Shown: positions 24,282 to 32,898 of the stretch, piece after piece
Layout of the letters: the number at the start of each line of letters is the position of its first letter
How positions within the stretch are numbered: position 1 is the stretch's first letter
Source: Maricurvus nonylphenolicus
GTDB taxonomy: Bacteria > Pseudomonadota > Gammaproteobacteria > Pseudomonadales > Cellvibrionaceae
Direction: 5' to 3'
Assembly (NCBI RefSeq): GCF_042854845.1
Contig: NZ_AP031498.1
Coordinates: forward strand, 2,604,001 to 2,668,000
DNA length: 64,000 nucleotides
Translations under genes and position numbers: made by a program
The notes under the pieces: generated by a model
What the model saw: the letters and a program-made list of their open reading frames with translations, nothing else
What the model was told of the DNA's origin: nothing
The model's database searches: none

Positions 24282-25457
24282 TTACATCCAGTACCTTAGC
24301 AGGCGGGGCAAGTGGCCGAGAATTTTCCAGCGCCAGCCCTTATTAGCATTGAAGAGAACCTCCTGGGATGCAAGTTGGTCACGGTAAAATTGTTGCTCTA
24401 ATGCGGTAATGGATTGTGCTTTGCTCAGAATAATGTCGAGTTCCTGATCATGCAGGTAGCTTCGATGGTTGAAATTGGTGCTGCCAATTAAAGCGAACTG
24501 ATCAATAAGCAATGCTTTGGCATGCAGGAAACCGGGTTGGTATTCATAGACTCGGATCCCAGCTTCCAGCAGATCCGCATAGTAACTGGCTGTTAACAGG
24601 GGGAATAACTTGATATCTGATCGGGCCGTGACCAGTATCTGAACATCGACCCCCCGATTGCGGGCTTGTTTTAGTGCTTTAATTATCTTACTTGCCGGGG
24701 CGAAATAGGCGTTAACGATATAGATGCGTTGGCGGGCAGCGTTAATGTTATGTAGTAGCTGTTGGTTGCGACGTTTGCGTGACCACTGTGACAACGTATC
24801 CCAATAGGCTCCAAACAGGTTTCGACTTAACCTGATAGGGCGTCTAAACCATACATCATCGAATTGCCCTGCCATGATGGCAACATTGGCACCACTGACT
24901 TTTACCCCATAATCCTGCCAGCCTTCTCCGCCCAGCTTAATGGGCAGATGCTTTTGCGAAATATTCAGGCTGCCACTCCATAACAGCTGGTTGTCGATAA
25001 TGAGTTGTTTGCGATGGTTGCGTTGGTTGATGCGGCGAATAAAGTAGAGCAGCTTGTTGATAAGGTTGCCGCGGGTAAGGGCTCGCTTGTAGTGGTAGGT
25101 TTGCCAGGGCAGGGGACGGTAGATCTTTACCGGTACGCCCTGGTGTTCGAGTGCTTGCGCGGTGCGATCACCGTCACTGCCGGAGCCTACGCCATCCATT
25201 AAAACCCGTACTTTGACTCCCCTGGCTTGTGCTTTTACCAGGTGTTGAATAAGGCGTTTGCCGACCTCGTCAAAATCAAAAATATAGGTTTCAACGATAA
25301 TGCTTTGTTTGGCTGCATCTATATGTTTGAGGATATCTTGCAGATAGTCTTCAGCTTGAAAGAAAAGTGTTTCTTCCTCCCAAGCGTGGCCGGACCGGGC
25401 ACCGCCGTGCCCGGAGCTGTCATGCTGGATATTAACTGGCGCCGTGAGAGGGCTCAT
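24282..25457 (-). CDS. clsB: Cardiolipin synthase ClsB-like, phospholipase D family
   Basis: A 391-residue member of the phospholipase D superfamily with two complete HKD motifs: H148-x-K150-x4-D155 (HRKQLIID) and H312-x-K314-x4-D319 (HAKALLID), each followed by the GS.N segment (SGSLNIS; GSTNFNHRS). It has no N-terminal transmembrane segments, as in ClsB rather than ClsA. ClsB condenses phosphatidylglycerol and related lipids into cardiolipin at the inner membrane. The start overlaps the end of a small upstream gene by 26 bases, and the EEP gene follows directly, so a three-gene operon is likely. Confidence 0.88.
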   Translation of the reverse strand: MSPLTAPVNIQHDSSGHGGARSGHAWEEETLFFQAEDYLQDILKHIDAAKQSIIVETYIFDFDEVGKRLIQHLVKAQARGVKVRVLMDGVGSGSDGDRTAQALEHQGVPVKIYRPLPWQTYHYKRALTRGNLINKLLYFIRRINQRNHRKQLIIDNQLLWSGSLNISQKHLPIKLGGEGWQDYGVKVSGANVAIMAGQFDDVWFRRPIRLSRNLFGAYWDTLSQWSRKRRNQQLLHNINAARQRIYIVNAYFAPASKIIKALKQARNRGVDVQILVTARSDIKLFPLLTASYYADLLEAGIRVYEYQPGFLHAKALLIDQFALIGSTNFNHRSYLHDQELDIILSKAQSITALEQQFYRDQLASQEVLFNANKGWRWKILGHLPRLLRYWM

Positions 25458-25698
25458 CGATGATAATTACACCGTCAAGACAGGTAATTTTAATGTCATC
25501 AAGTCGTGGGTGTTGATCCATTCTTAACCTTTCAGCGATTTCACTGATATCGAGCGCGATGGTGCCTATATGCAGCACTCTGACGGAAGCCCCCTGACAG
25601 CCCTGATGATTAAGAAGGTCGAGCAGCTGGCAGCTGTTGACGATGTAGCGGCCAGAAGGGAATACATCCAGTGTTTCGACAAATGTATCGTATTGCAT
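25432..25698 (-). CDS. Small protein of unknown function upstream of clsB
   Basis: An 88-residue acidic protein with no signal peptide or membrane segment (starts MQYDTFVETLDVF; contains RLDDIKITCLDGVIIIDEPS). GAGGAAGC just before its ATG is a good ribosome site. It overlaps the start of the clsB-like gene by 26 bases in another frame, which suggests translational coupling. No family recognised. It includes three cysteines that could be structural. Its probable role is linked to the lipid operon by position only. Confidence 0.6.
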   Translation of the reverse strand: MQYDTFVETLDVFPSGRYIVNSCQLLDLLNHQGCQGASVRVLHIGTIALDISEIAERLRMDQHPRLDDIKITCLDGVIIIDEPSHGAS

Positions 25699-25828
25699 AT
25701 AGCTTCCTCAATAATGTTACTGCTATGTGATGAATCAACCCTGATGTTACTGCATAGTTTTACTGCGATATTGATTTGATTCAAGTATTCTTGCGTTCCA
25801 TTAAGATTCTGGATCGCTGCCCCCATTT

Positions 25829-26533
25829 ATGCCGTCGGTTGATAAGATAACAGGCCAAGTAATCATTGTTTCAAATACCCCTGATTTTGTCGTGGTTAAT
25901 AAACCATCGGGCCTGAGTGTTCACGATGATGACAAGGACGGTGGTGGCTTATTAAAGGCCGTGGCCGAATTGACAGGGGTCGATAAGCTGTTGCCTGTTC
26001 ATCGCTTGGACAAAATGACGTCAGGGTTGATTGTGATGGCAAAACACCCTGAGGCTAACCGCCTGTTGGCGGATCAGTTTGCCCAGCGTCAAGTCGAAAA
26101 GTATTACCTTGCCATCAGTGCCAGTAAGCCACGTAAAAAGCAGGGGCTAATCGCCGGTGATATGACCAAGGCGCGTCGTGGTGCCTGGAAGCTGCTGCCG
26201 AGTAAAAACAATCCTGCACAGACGCAGTTTTTCAGTTATGGCCTGGGAGATGGGTTGCGATTATTTTTGCTGCGTCCGAGAACGGGGAAAACCCATCAGA
26301 TCAGGGTTGCGCTAAAATCCCTTGGCTCAGCCATTCTTGGCGATAGCCTTTATGCTGGCGATAGCGCTGACAGGGGCTATTTGCACGCGTACGGGCTGTG
26401 TTTTGATTGGCAGGGAGAGCGTTTGCGTTTTCTGGTGAAAGCAAATCAGGGGGAGGTATTTCAGCGTCAGCAGGTTACTGACCAGCTGGAAGAGATAGGT
26501 ATGCCGTGGGAGTTGAAGTGGCCAAAATTATAG
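25829..26533 (+). CDS. RluA-family RNA pseudouridine synthase
   Basis: A 234-residue pseudouridine synthase. The catalytic-aspartate motif is HRLDKMTSGLIVMAK, and the later RPRTGKTHQIRVALKSLG and GDSLYAG segments complete the RluA-family fold. There is no N-terminal S4 domain, and the size fits the small TIGR01621-like or TruC-like subgroup, which modifies tRNA or rRNA uridines. The exact target base cannot be assigned. It is convergent with ppnP and divergent from the small gene upstream of clsB. Confidence 0.85.
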   Translation: MPSVDKITGQVIIVSNTPDFVVVNKPSGLSVHDDDKDGGGLLKAVAELTGVDKLLPVHRLDKMTSGLIVMAKHPEANRLLADQFAQRQVEKYYLAISASKPRKKQGLIAGDMTKARRGAWKLLPSKNNPAQTQFFSYGLGDGLRLFLLRPRTGKTHQIRVALKSLGSAILGDSLYAGDSADRGYLHAYGLCFDWQGERLRFLVKANQGEVFQRQQVTDQLEEIGMPWELKWPKL

Positions 26534-26546
26534 CCGCTGGATGAGC

Positions 26547-26568
26547 GGCGGCTCCATGAGGTGCCGCC
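26547..26568. terminator. Weak stem-loop between convergent genes
   Basis: GGCGGC and GCCGCC flank a ten-base loop between the convergent 3' ends of the pseudouridine synthase gene and ppnP. A short A/T-rich stretch follows. It may act as a bidirectional stop, but it lacks a proper U-run. Confidence 0.3.
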
Positions 26569-26596
26569 ATTAATTGCCTGTTATTTGTACAAATGA

Positions 26597-26878
26597 TTAT
26601 TCGTACAGGCACAGGTAGGAGGTCTCAACCTCAGCTTTCACGCCAAAGCTCTGGTTAGCTTCAACGGTGAAGGTTTCGCCCTGCTTAAAGGTTACCCACT
26701 CTTCACTGCCTGGCAGCTTAACGGTTAAGGCGCCGCTGGTAACGGTCATATACTCTTTCTGGCTGGTGCCGAACTCGTACTCGCCCTGAGCCATAACGCC
26801 AACAGTGGCCGGCAGAGTTTCGGTTTGAAAGGCGATGGATTTAACCTTGCCATCAAAGTATTCGTTGGTTTTAAACAT
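26597..26878 (-). CDS. ppnP: Pyrimidine/purine nucleoside phosphorylase PpnP
   Basis: A 93-residue single-domain cupin matching PpnP (formerly DUF1255/YaiE): MFKTNEYFDGKVKSIAFQ at the start, TVGVMAQGEYEFGTSQKEYM and FTVEANQSFGVKAE further on. The enzyme phosphorolyses several purine and pyrimidine nucleosides to free base and ribose-1-phosphate. I chose the ATG at 26878 because AGGAGGG is seven bases before it; a nearer in-frame ATG is too close to that site, and the frame's longer extension overlaps the next gene. It is divergent from a spermidine-synthase-like gene. Confidence 0.92.
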   Translation of the reverse strand: MFKTNEYFDGKVKSIAFQTETLPATVGVMAQGEYEFGTSQKEYMTVTSGALTVKLPGSEEWVTFKQGETFTVEANQSFGVKAEVETSYLCLYE

Positions 26879-26984
26879 AGTCATCCCTCCTGTGGGAGTA
26901 CGAAAAATCGTGGGGCGGCGATTATAGCGGCGTCTCTGGGGCACGACAATTGCGTTTGGCAGCATACAAGGAGAATAGGGGCCT

Positions 26985-27737
26985 ATGGCCGTAGTTTGGC
27001 AGCAGACCCTCAAAGGGGTTAATTATCAGGTGCGATCGGCCGGTGCTACCCGCAGGCTCTACACCGATGGGGTGTATCACTCGCAATACAACCCCAATAG
27101 CCCGGTCGGCGGCTCAGTGTGGGATTTACTGATGTTACCTGCTTTCTTCCATGCCGGGGATCGCCTGAAGCGTATTCTGGTGCTAGGCGTTGGCGGTGGT
27201 GCCGTGATTCGCCAGCTGGATCACTTTTTTGAGCCCGAAACGATCGTTGGGGTGGAGCTCAACCCCGTCCATATCAAGGTCGCCAAACGCTTTTTTGGGG
27301 TGAAGGGCAAACATATACAGCTGCTCCAGGCTGATGCGATTGCCTGGCTGAAGGCCTATCGGGGCCCCAAGTTTGATCTGATCATCGATGATCTGTTTGG
27401 CGAGGTTGATGGTGAGCCAGAGCGAGTCATTGAAGCGGATCCTCACTGGTTTAAGCACTTAACTCGCCCGCTGGCGAAAGACGGTACTCTGGTGATCAAT
27501 TTCGACACCCCGGCAGGCTTGAAAACCTGTGCCTGGTATACCGACAAGGCCAGTCACCTGTCGTTTAATCAGGCGTATCAGTTCAGTACACCGCTGTACC
27601 ATAACTGTATTGGCGCCTTTACCCGCCAGGCCACCGATAGCAAGGGTTTTGAGGCCAATTTGCAGTGTTATAAGGAGCTCGACAGGCGGCGTAATAGCTG
27701 CCGATTAACTGCACGCTGGCGGAAGTTAAGGCTTTGA
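26985..27737 (+). CDS. Spermidine synthase-like SAM-binding protein
   Basis: A 250-residue Rossmann-fold protein. The nucleotide-binding motif LVLGVGGGAVIRQL is at residues ~65-78, followed by VGVELNPVHIKVAK and the FDLIIDDLFGE segment, as in polyamine aminopropyltransferases and related methyltransferases. It lacks the N-terminal beta-barrel domain of true spermidine synthases, so the natural substrate is unclear. It lies 51 bases before uvrB on the same strand and may be cotranscribed with it. Confidence 0.8.
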   Translation: MAVVWQQTLKGVNYQVRSAGATRRLYTDGVYHSQYNPNSPVGGSVWDLLMLPAFFHAGDRLKRILVLGVGGGAVIRQLDHFFEPETIVGVELNPVHIKVAKRFFGVKGKHIQLLQADAIAWLKAYRGPKFDLIIDDLFGEVDGEPERVIEADPHWFKHLTRPLAKDGTLVINFDTPAGLKTCAWYTDKASHLSFNQAYQFSTPLYHNCIGAFTRQATDSKGFEANLQCYKELDRRRNSCRLTARWRKLRL

Positions 27738-27788
27738 CCGAAATTTGATAAACTTGCAGCTTAATAACGTAGTTGTAGGTAGTTCAGG

Positions 27789-29798
27789 ATGTCAAAACAG
27801 GGCGCTAAATCACTGGTCGTAGAAAGTCGCTTTGCACCTTCCGGCGATCAGCCAACGGCCATTGCCGAGCTGACCAAGGGAATTGAAGCAGGTTTGGCTC
27901 ATCAGACCCTGCTTGGGGTAACTGGGTCGGGTAAGACCTTTACCATTGCCAATGTGATTGAGAATATCCAGCGTCCCACCATGGTGATGGCGCCGAATAA
28001 AACCCTGGCGGCTCAGCTCTACGGTGAGTTTAAAGAATTTTTCCCCAATAACGCCGTCGAATACTTTGTATCCTATTACGATTACTATCAGCCGGAAGCC
28101 TATGTGCCTTCGTCCGATACGTTTATCGAAAAAGATGCCTCGGTTAACGAGCATATCGAGCAGATGCGCCTGTCGGCGACCAAAGCCTTAATGGAGCGTA
28201 AGGACGCAATTATTGTCGCCACGGTGTCGGCCATTTACGGTCTGGGTGACCCTGATGCCTATTTGAAAATGGTGTTACACCTGGTGCGCGGCGATCAAAT
28301 TGACCAGCGAGGTCTGTTAAGGCGCTTGGCCGAGCTGCAATACACGCGCAATGATCACGACTTTCATCGGGCTACCTATCGGGTGCGCGGAGATGTGATT
28401 GATATTTTTCCTGCCGACTCTGATCGTGAAGCCCTGCGGGTTGAACTGTTCGATGATGAAGTAGAACAGCTGTCGCTGTTCGATCCACTGACAGGAGAGA
28501 TCCTGCAAAAACTGCCGCGTTTTACGGTCTACCCGAAGTCTCATTACGTTACACCGCGACAACGTATTCTCGATGCCATTGACGCTATAAAAATAGAAGC
28601 CGAAGAGCGTTTGCAGCAGTTGCGTGATAACGACAAACTCGTGGAAGCACAACGACTGGAGCAGCGCGTCAAATATGATGTTGAGATGATGCAGGAACTG
28701 GGTTACTGCACCGGTATCGAAAACTATTCCCGTTATCTATCTGGCCGCGATCCTGGTATGCCACCACCAACGCTATTCGATTACCTGCCAGATGATGCGC
28801 TGCTGGTGATTGATGAATCCCATGTGGGCGTGCCACAAATTGGCGGTATGTATCGCGGTGACCGATCGCGAAAAGAAACCCTGGTTGAATATGGTTTTCG
28901 GCTGCCATCGGCATTGGACAACCGACCATTACGTTTCGATGAGTGGGAGAAGTTAGCCCCACAAACCATTTTTGTGTCGGCAACGCCGGGTAACTATGAA
29001 AATGAGCATGCCGGGCAAGTGGTAGAACAGGTTGTGCGACCTACTGGTTTGTTAGATCCCATCGTTGAAGTGCGACCCGCAACAACACAGGTCGACGATT
29101 GTTTGTCAGAAATTCGAATGCGCGTCGCCGATGATGAGCGTGTGTTGATTACAGTACTGACCAAACGTATGGCCGAGGATCTAACCGAGTACCTGGAAGA
29201 TCACGATGTTCGCGTGCGCTACTTGCATTCGGATATCGATACCGTGGAGCGGGTCGAAATTATTCGTGATCTGCGCTTGGGGGAATTTGATGTGCTGGTA
29301 GGGATTAACCTGCTGCGTGAAGGTTTGGATATGCCGGAGGTATCGCTGGTTGCCATTATGGATGCCGATAAAGAAGGCTTTTTACGCTCTGATCGTTCGC
29401 TAATCCAAACTATCGGTCGAGCTGCCCGTAACCTAAACGGTAAAGCGATTCTCTATGCTGACAGGGTTACCGATTCCATGCGTCGTTCCATTGATGAAAC
29501 TGAGCGTCGTCGCGCCAAACAGATGGCCCATAACGAAGCTAATGGCATTACTCCAAAAGGCATTGATAAAAAGATTGCCGATATTATGGAGGGGGCGCAG
29601 GTTGTGGGTAGTAGAGGCAAGCAGCGCAAGGTGGCTGAGAAGTCCGGTAAATACGATATCGAGACCAGCGGCAAGGATGTTTGGCACCAGATTGCCGAGC
29701 TGGAAGAGAAAATGTTCCAGGCAGCAAAAGATCTTGAATTCGAAGAAGCTGCACGCATTCGAGATCGTATTCATCAACTTAAAGAGCATGCGGAATAG
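27789..29798 (+). CDS. uvrB: UvrABC excinuclease subunit B
   Basis: UvrB loads at DNA lesions with UvrA and positions UvrC for dual incision in nucleotide excision repair. The 669-residue protein has Walker A GVTGSGKT (residues 43-50), the damage-probing beta-hairpin (YFVSYYDYYQPEAYVPSSDT), helicase motifs up to DRSLIQTIGRAARN, and the C-terminal UVR domain (LEEKMFQAAKDLEFEEAARI). Length is normal. I see no CTGT-N8-ACAG SOS box in the 51 bases upstream, unlike E. coli uvrB; control could act from further upstream. A gamma-glutamylcyclotransferase-like gene follows eight bases later. Confidence 0.98.
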   Translation: MSKQGAKSLVVESRFAPSGDQPTAIAELTKGIEAGLAHQTLLGVTGSGKTFTIANVIENIQRPTMVMAPNKTLAAQLYGEFKEFFPNNAVEYFVSYYDYYQPEAYVPSSDTFIEKDASVNEHIEQMRLSATKALMERKDAIIVATVSAIYGLGDPDAYLKMVLHLVRGDQIDQRGLLRRLAELQYTRNDHDFHRATYRVRGDVIDIFPADSDREALRVELFDDEVEQLSLFDPLTGEILQKLPRFTVYPKSHYVTPRQRILDAIDAIKIEAEERLQQLRDNDKLVEAQRLEQRVKYDVEMMQELGYCTGIENYSRYLSGRDPGMPPPTLFDYLPDDALLVIDESHVGVPQIGGMYRGDRSRKETLVEYGFRLPSALDNRPLRFDEWEKLAPQTIFVSATPGNYENEHAGQVVEQVVRPTGLLDPIVEVRPATTQVDDCLSEIRMRVADDERVLITVLTKRMAEDLTEYLEDHDVRVRYLHSDIDTVERVEIIRDLRLGEFDVLVGINLLREGLDMPEVSLVAIMDADKEGFLRSDRSLIQTIGRAARNLNGKAILYADRVTDSMRRSIDETERRRAKQMAHNEANGITPKGIDKKIADIMEGAQVVGSRGKQRKVAEKSGKYDIETSGKDVWHQIAELEEKMFQAAKDLEFEEAARIRDRIHQLKEHAE

Positions 29799-29806
29799 GG
29801 CAGACT

Positions 29807-30226
29807 ATGGCCGTCGTATTTACCTATGGATCGCTGATGTTTGATGAAGTTTGGTCCAGAGTTGTGGCCGGGCAATATCAATCTGTTCCTGCGCAGTTAT
29901 CTGGTTACAGACGTTTGGCTGTTAAGGGGTACGATTTCCCAGGTGTTATTGCTGATGTTAATGGTAAGTACACGGTTGATGGTTTAGTTTACTTTGATGT
30001 CGCTAATAAAGATTTGCAGCGTCTGGACGATTTTGAAGGGCAGTTGTATCAGCGTGTTGGTGTTAGCGTAGAGTCCGATTGCGGAGCCATTGAGGTGGAC
30101 ACCTATCTATTTTGCCAACAGTATTATGATTTACTGGCCGACTGGGATTGGTGCGTTGAGCATTTTAGCCGTGTTGGCCTTCAGCGCTTTTTAAACCGTT
30201 ATGACGGTTTTGAGGTTCTGTCATGA
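29807..30226 (+). CDS. Gamma-glutamylcyclotransferase-like (AIG2 family) protein
   Basis: A 139-residue protein of the gamma-glutamylcyclotransferase fold. The substrate-binding YGSL is at residues 7-10 and the expected catalytic glutamate is E77 in LDDFEGQLYQRV. Such proteins release 5-oxoproline from gamma-glutamyl peptides or amines, but many bacterial AIG2-like members have no known substrate. It starts eight bases after uvrB and its last four bases (ATGA) are shared with the start of the next gene, so all three form a likely operon. Confidence 0.85.
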   Translation: MAVVFTYGSLMFDEVWSRVVAGQYQSVPAQLSGYRRLAVKGYDFPGVIADVNGKYTVDGLVYFDVANKDLQRLDDFEGQLYQRVGVSVESDCGAIEVDTYLFCQQYYDLLADWDWCVEHFSRVGLQRFLNRYDGFEVLS

Positions 30227-30468
30227 TTTCCTGTGAAAAACACGATTATGTTGAGATTGCTTGTCTATACCGTCTACCTGTGGAGTTGATCCTTGACGAT
30301 GGTAGCAAGGTGAGCGGTACCGCTACCGATGTGCGCAATAATGACAGCAGGCAGGAGTGTTTGCAGCTAGACAGTCGTGGGCAGTTATCTCTGATTGTAT
30401 TGGATAATGTTAGGCAGATGACTGCTCTAAAGGATAATCCGCACTTCGACACTGTACATTTATCATAG
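30223..30468 (+). CDS. rof: Rho-binding antiterminator Rof-like
   Basis: An 81-residue small Sm-like beta-barrel protein. The pattern CEKHDYVEIACLYRLPVELI, an acidic loop (LDDGSKVSGTATDV) and a C-terminal LIVLDNVRQMTAL segment match Rof (YaeO), which binds the Rho hexamer and blocks its RNA-binding site to prevent premature termination. The start ATGA overlaps the stop of the upstream gene, implying translational coupling. It is the last gene before the convergent kinase gene. Identity to Rof is by pattern and size. Confidence 0.8.
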   Translation: MISCEKHDYVEIACLYRLPVELILDDGSKVSGTATDVRNNDSRQECLQLDSRGQLSLIVLDNVRQMTALKDNPHFDTVHLS

Positions 30469-30504
30469 TGCGGATTTGCCTGCTGTCTTAATAAAGGTCA
30501 GCTC

Positions 30505-32892
30505 TTAATAGAGATCAACTACGACTCTAAAACCGACATCGTCAAAGCGCTGGGAGACCGCTCGGCTATCGCGTTTACTGCTACTAATGTCATCCTTGGT
30601 CTGTTTCATTGAACCACCGCGCACGCTGTAGGCAGCGCAGTTTTTACTGGTCACAGCCGACCCGTCACGGGGTGCCCCGAGGTAGTGGTCCTGATAGCAA
30701 TCGGCAACCCACTCAGCGACATTGCCTGAGGTATCAAATATCTTAAATGCATTGGCGCTGTAGCTGCCGACAGGTGCGGTTTTGCTGGTAAATAGTCCGG
30801 CGTATTCACTTTTACAGCCGCGACGGCAATTCGCTCGACCTTCAGACGATGAGTTACCCCACCAGAAATTGCCTTTGGTTTTGGCGCGGGCAATATACTC
30901 CCATTCTGCTTCGGTGGGGAGCCGATATTTTCTGCCGGTGGTTTTACGCAGCCACTTGGCGTAATCCTTGGCTTCCTGCCAGGTAATATTTATAACCGGT
31001 CGGCTGCCTCGTCCCCAGCGTTTATCGTTGGGTTTGGTGCGCCCGGTGGCCTTGGCAAATTTATCAAAGTCAGCAAAGGTGATTTCATATTGGCTGACCG
31101 CAAACGGGGTTTTAAATTTCACGCGACGGACCGGGGTTGCCGTACTGTCGGCCTTATTGCCCATTAAAAAGCTGCCTGCAGGCACAATAACCATGGCCGG
31201 CCCTTTACCGCCAACTTTATTGAGGTCGTTGTAGAAAACGGCTCCTGGGACCGGTGTTTTACGAAGTCGAAAATCGGGCGAAAGGGCTTTGTTTTTAAGG
31301 GTGACCCATTCCGTTTTAGTGTCGTAACCGTCTTGCGATACTTCCAGGTGATACTTTCCGGGTAGCAGCTTAATCCCCGGATAATACACATCAGGTATAT
31401 TCAAAATTCTGATGCGCGCAGTGTCAGGGGTAGCGGCTACGGTTATGGCATAGCGAGGCGGGGGGGGCGCAACCGGTTTGGGTGGTTCAGGAGGTGCATC
31501 TTCTGCCTGGAGTTGTTCAGACGTTGAGGTATCAGTTAATTTACCTGCTGCCGTGGTCTGATTTGGGTTGTCTGTTGTTGCGGTCTGTTCAGATACGCTT
31601 TCGTTGTCGGTATCTTCTGGTGTGTCACCAAACCAGCTGGTGAGTTGTTGTTCGAGTGCACTGGCGGTGTAGTTGGCAGCATTATCGATACTTTTTGGCA
31701 GCCATGTCTCTCCCGGAATATCAAACTGCTTGATGGCAACACTTAATGCGCTCCACAGGCACAGGCCGACAAAAATAATGGGCAATGCCCGCATAGCCAA
31801 GCGAATCTTGTTACTTTTTACTGCCTGATAATGGGCTGCCCGCTGCACTCGGGTGGAAATAATTGTGGCCCGATCATCTTCTGCGGTATTGGCTTCTGTG
31901 CGAATTTCAGTAACTTCAGTTTGCGGGTGTCGGTACAAGCCGCGCTTGGGTTTCCAGCGCCAGCTTAAGATAAAGGTGAGCAGGGTTTTGCTGTTGGCCA
32001 ATACAGCGGCATAACTGGTGAGTAGCAGTGCCTTAAACAGCGATAGTACTTGCACGGCGGTGGGTTCGGTTTGTGTCAGGTAGCGCGGTGAAGAACCGCT
32101 GCTGGTCCCTTCAATGGCGTCAATGGCATCGACACATTCCCGGCCGCGCTGATAGCGATCATCAGCATCCTTGGCCAATAATTTATTTAGCAGATTTTGA
32201 TAGAGGCTAAATTGCGGTGGTAGTTTGGGGATGGGGGCTGTCAGGTGTTTGATGGCAATGGCGACGGCTTCGTCAGCCTGGTAGGGCACACTGCCGGTCA
32301 GCATCTCGTAAAACACAACCCCGAGGCTATATAGATCCGAACGGCCATCAATGGGTTTACCACGAGCCTGTTCGGGGCTCATATAGTGTGGTGTGCCGAC
32401 AACCGTGCCGGCATTGGTCATCTTGCTGGCGCTGGTAACGGTTTTGGCAACGCCAAAATCAGACAGTACAGCCGAGTCATCTTCGCGGAAAAGTACGTTT
32501 TCGGGTTTGATGTCACGATGGATGTAGCCTTTCTCATGGGCGTGATCCAGCGCCTGGGCTATTTCGCGAATAATGCGCAGGACTTCTTTGGGGCTCAGGC
32601 CTGAGGCAAGTTTGTCGTGTACGGAGCCACCGGGAAGGTAGTCCATGGCGATATAGTTAAGGTTTTTATAGCGGCCAATATCGTAAATGGAGACAATATT
32701 TGGATGCGATAATTGGCCAACAATATTGGCCTCACGCTGGAAACGTTCACTAAAAACAGGGTCGGCATTTAATGCCGGGGACATCACCTTAAGTGCGACT
32801 TCCCGGCCGACACTTAATTGAATGGCCAGGTAAACCGTGGACATGCCGCCCTGATTGATCTTGCGAATAATGCGGTAACCGGGGATTTGCAT
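30505..32892 (-). CDS. Transmembrane Ser/Thr protein kinase with PEGA and FGE-like domains (PpkA-like)
   Basis: A 795-residue Hanks-type kinase. The N-terminal catalytic domain (residues ~5-265) has K35, E54, HRDIKPEN at 125-132, DFG at 145-147 and GTPHYMSPEQ, so it looks active. A proline/threonine-rich linker contains a membrane helix (ALPIIFVGLCLWSALSVAI, ~369-387). Outside follow a PEGA-like domain (~480-545) and a formylglycine-generating-enzyme-like domain (~560-795). The FGE part keeps the fold motifs (RLPTEAEWEYIARA; GNVAEWVADCY; VRGGSMKQ) but not the active-site cysteine pair after RGGS, so it is probably a sensor. It follows the PP2C gene by six bases. PpkA of type VI secretion has a similar kinase-plus-sensor plan. 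Confidence 0.93.
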   Translation of the reverse strand: MQIPGYRIIRKINQGGMSTVYLAIQLSVGREVALKVMSPALNADPVFSERFQREANIVGQLSHPNIVSIYDIGRYKNLNYIAMDYLPGGSVHDKLASGLSPKEVLRIIREIAQALDHAHEKGYIHRDIKPENVLFREDDSAVLSDFGVAKTVTSASKMTNAGTVVGTPHYMSPEQARGKPIDGRSDLYSLGVVFYEMLTGSVPYQADEAVAIAIKHLTAPIPKLPPQFSLYQNLLNKLLAKDADDRYQRGRECVDAIDAIEGTSSGSSPRYLTQTEPTAVQVLSLFKALLLTSYAAVLANSKTLLTFILSWRWKPKRGLYRHPQTEVTEIRTEANTAEDDRATIISTRVQRAAHYQAVKSNKIRLAMRALPIIFVGLCLWSALSVAIKQFDIPGETWLPKSIDNAANYTASALEQQLTSWFGDTPEDTDNESVSEQTATTDNPNQTTAAGKLTDTSTSEQLQAEDAPPEPPKPVAPPPPRYAITVAATPDTARIRILNIPDVYYPGIKLLPGKYHLEVSQDGYDTKTEWVTLKNKALSPDFRLRKTPVPGAVFYNDLNKVGGKGPAMVIVPAGSFLMGNKADSTATPVRRVKFKTPFAVSQYEITFADFDKFAKATGRTKPNDKRWGRGSRPVINITWQEAKDYAKWLRKTTGRKYRLPTEAEWEYIARAKTKGNFWWGNSSSEGRANCRRGCKSEYAGLFTSKTAPVGSYSANAFKIFDTSGNVAEWVADCYQDHYLGAPRDGSAVTSKNCAAYSVRGGSMKQTKDDISSSKRDSRAVSQRFDDVGFRVVVDLY

Positions 32893-32898
32893 AACAGG

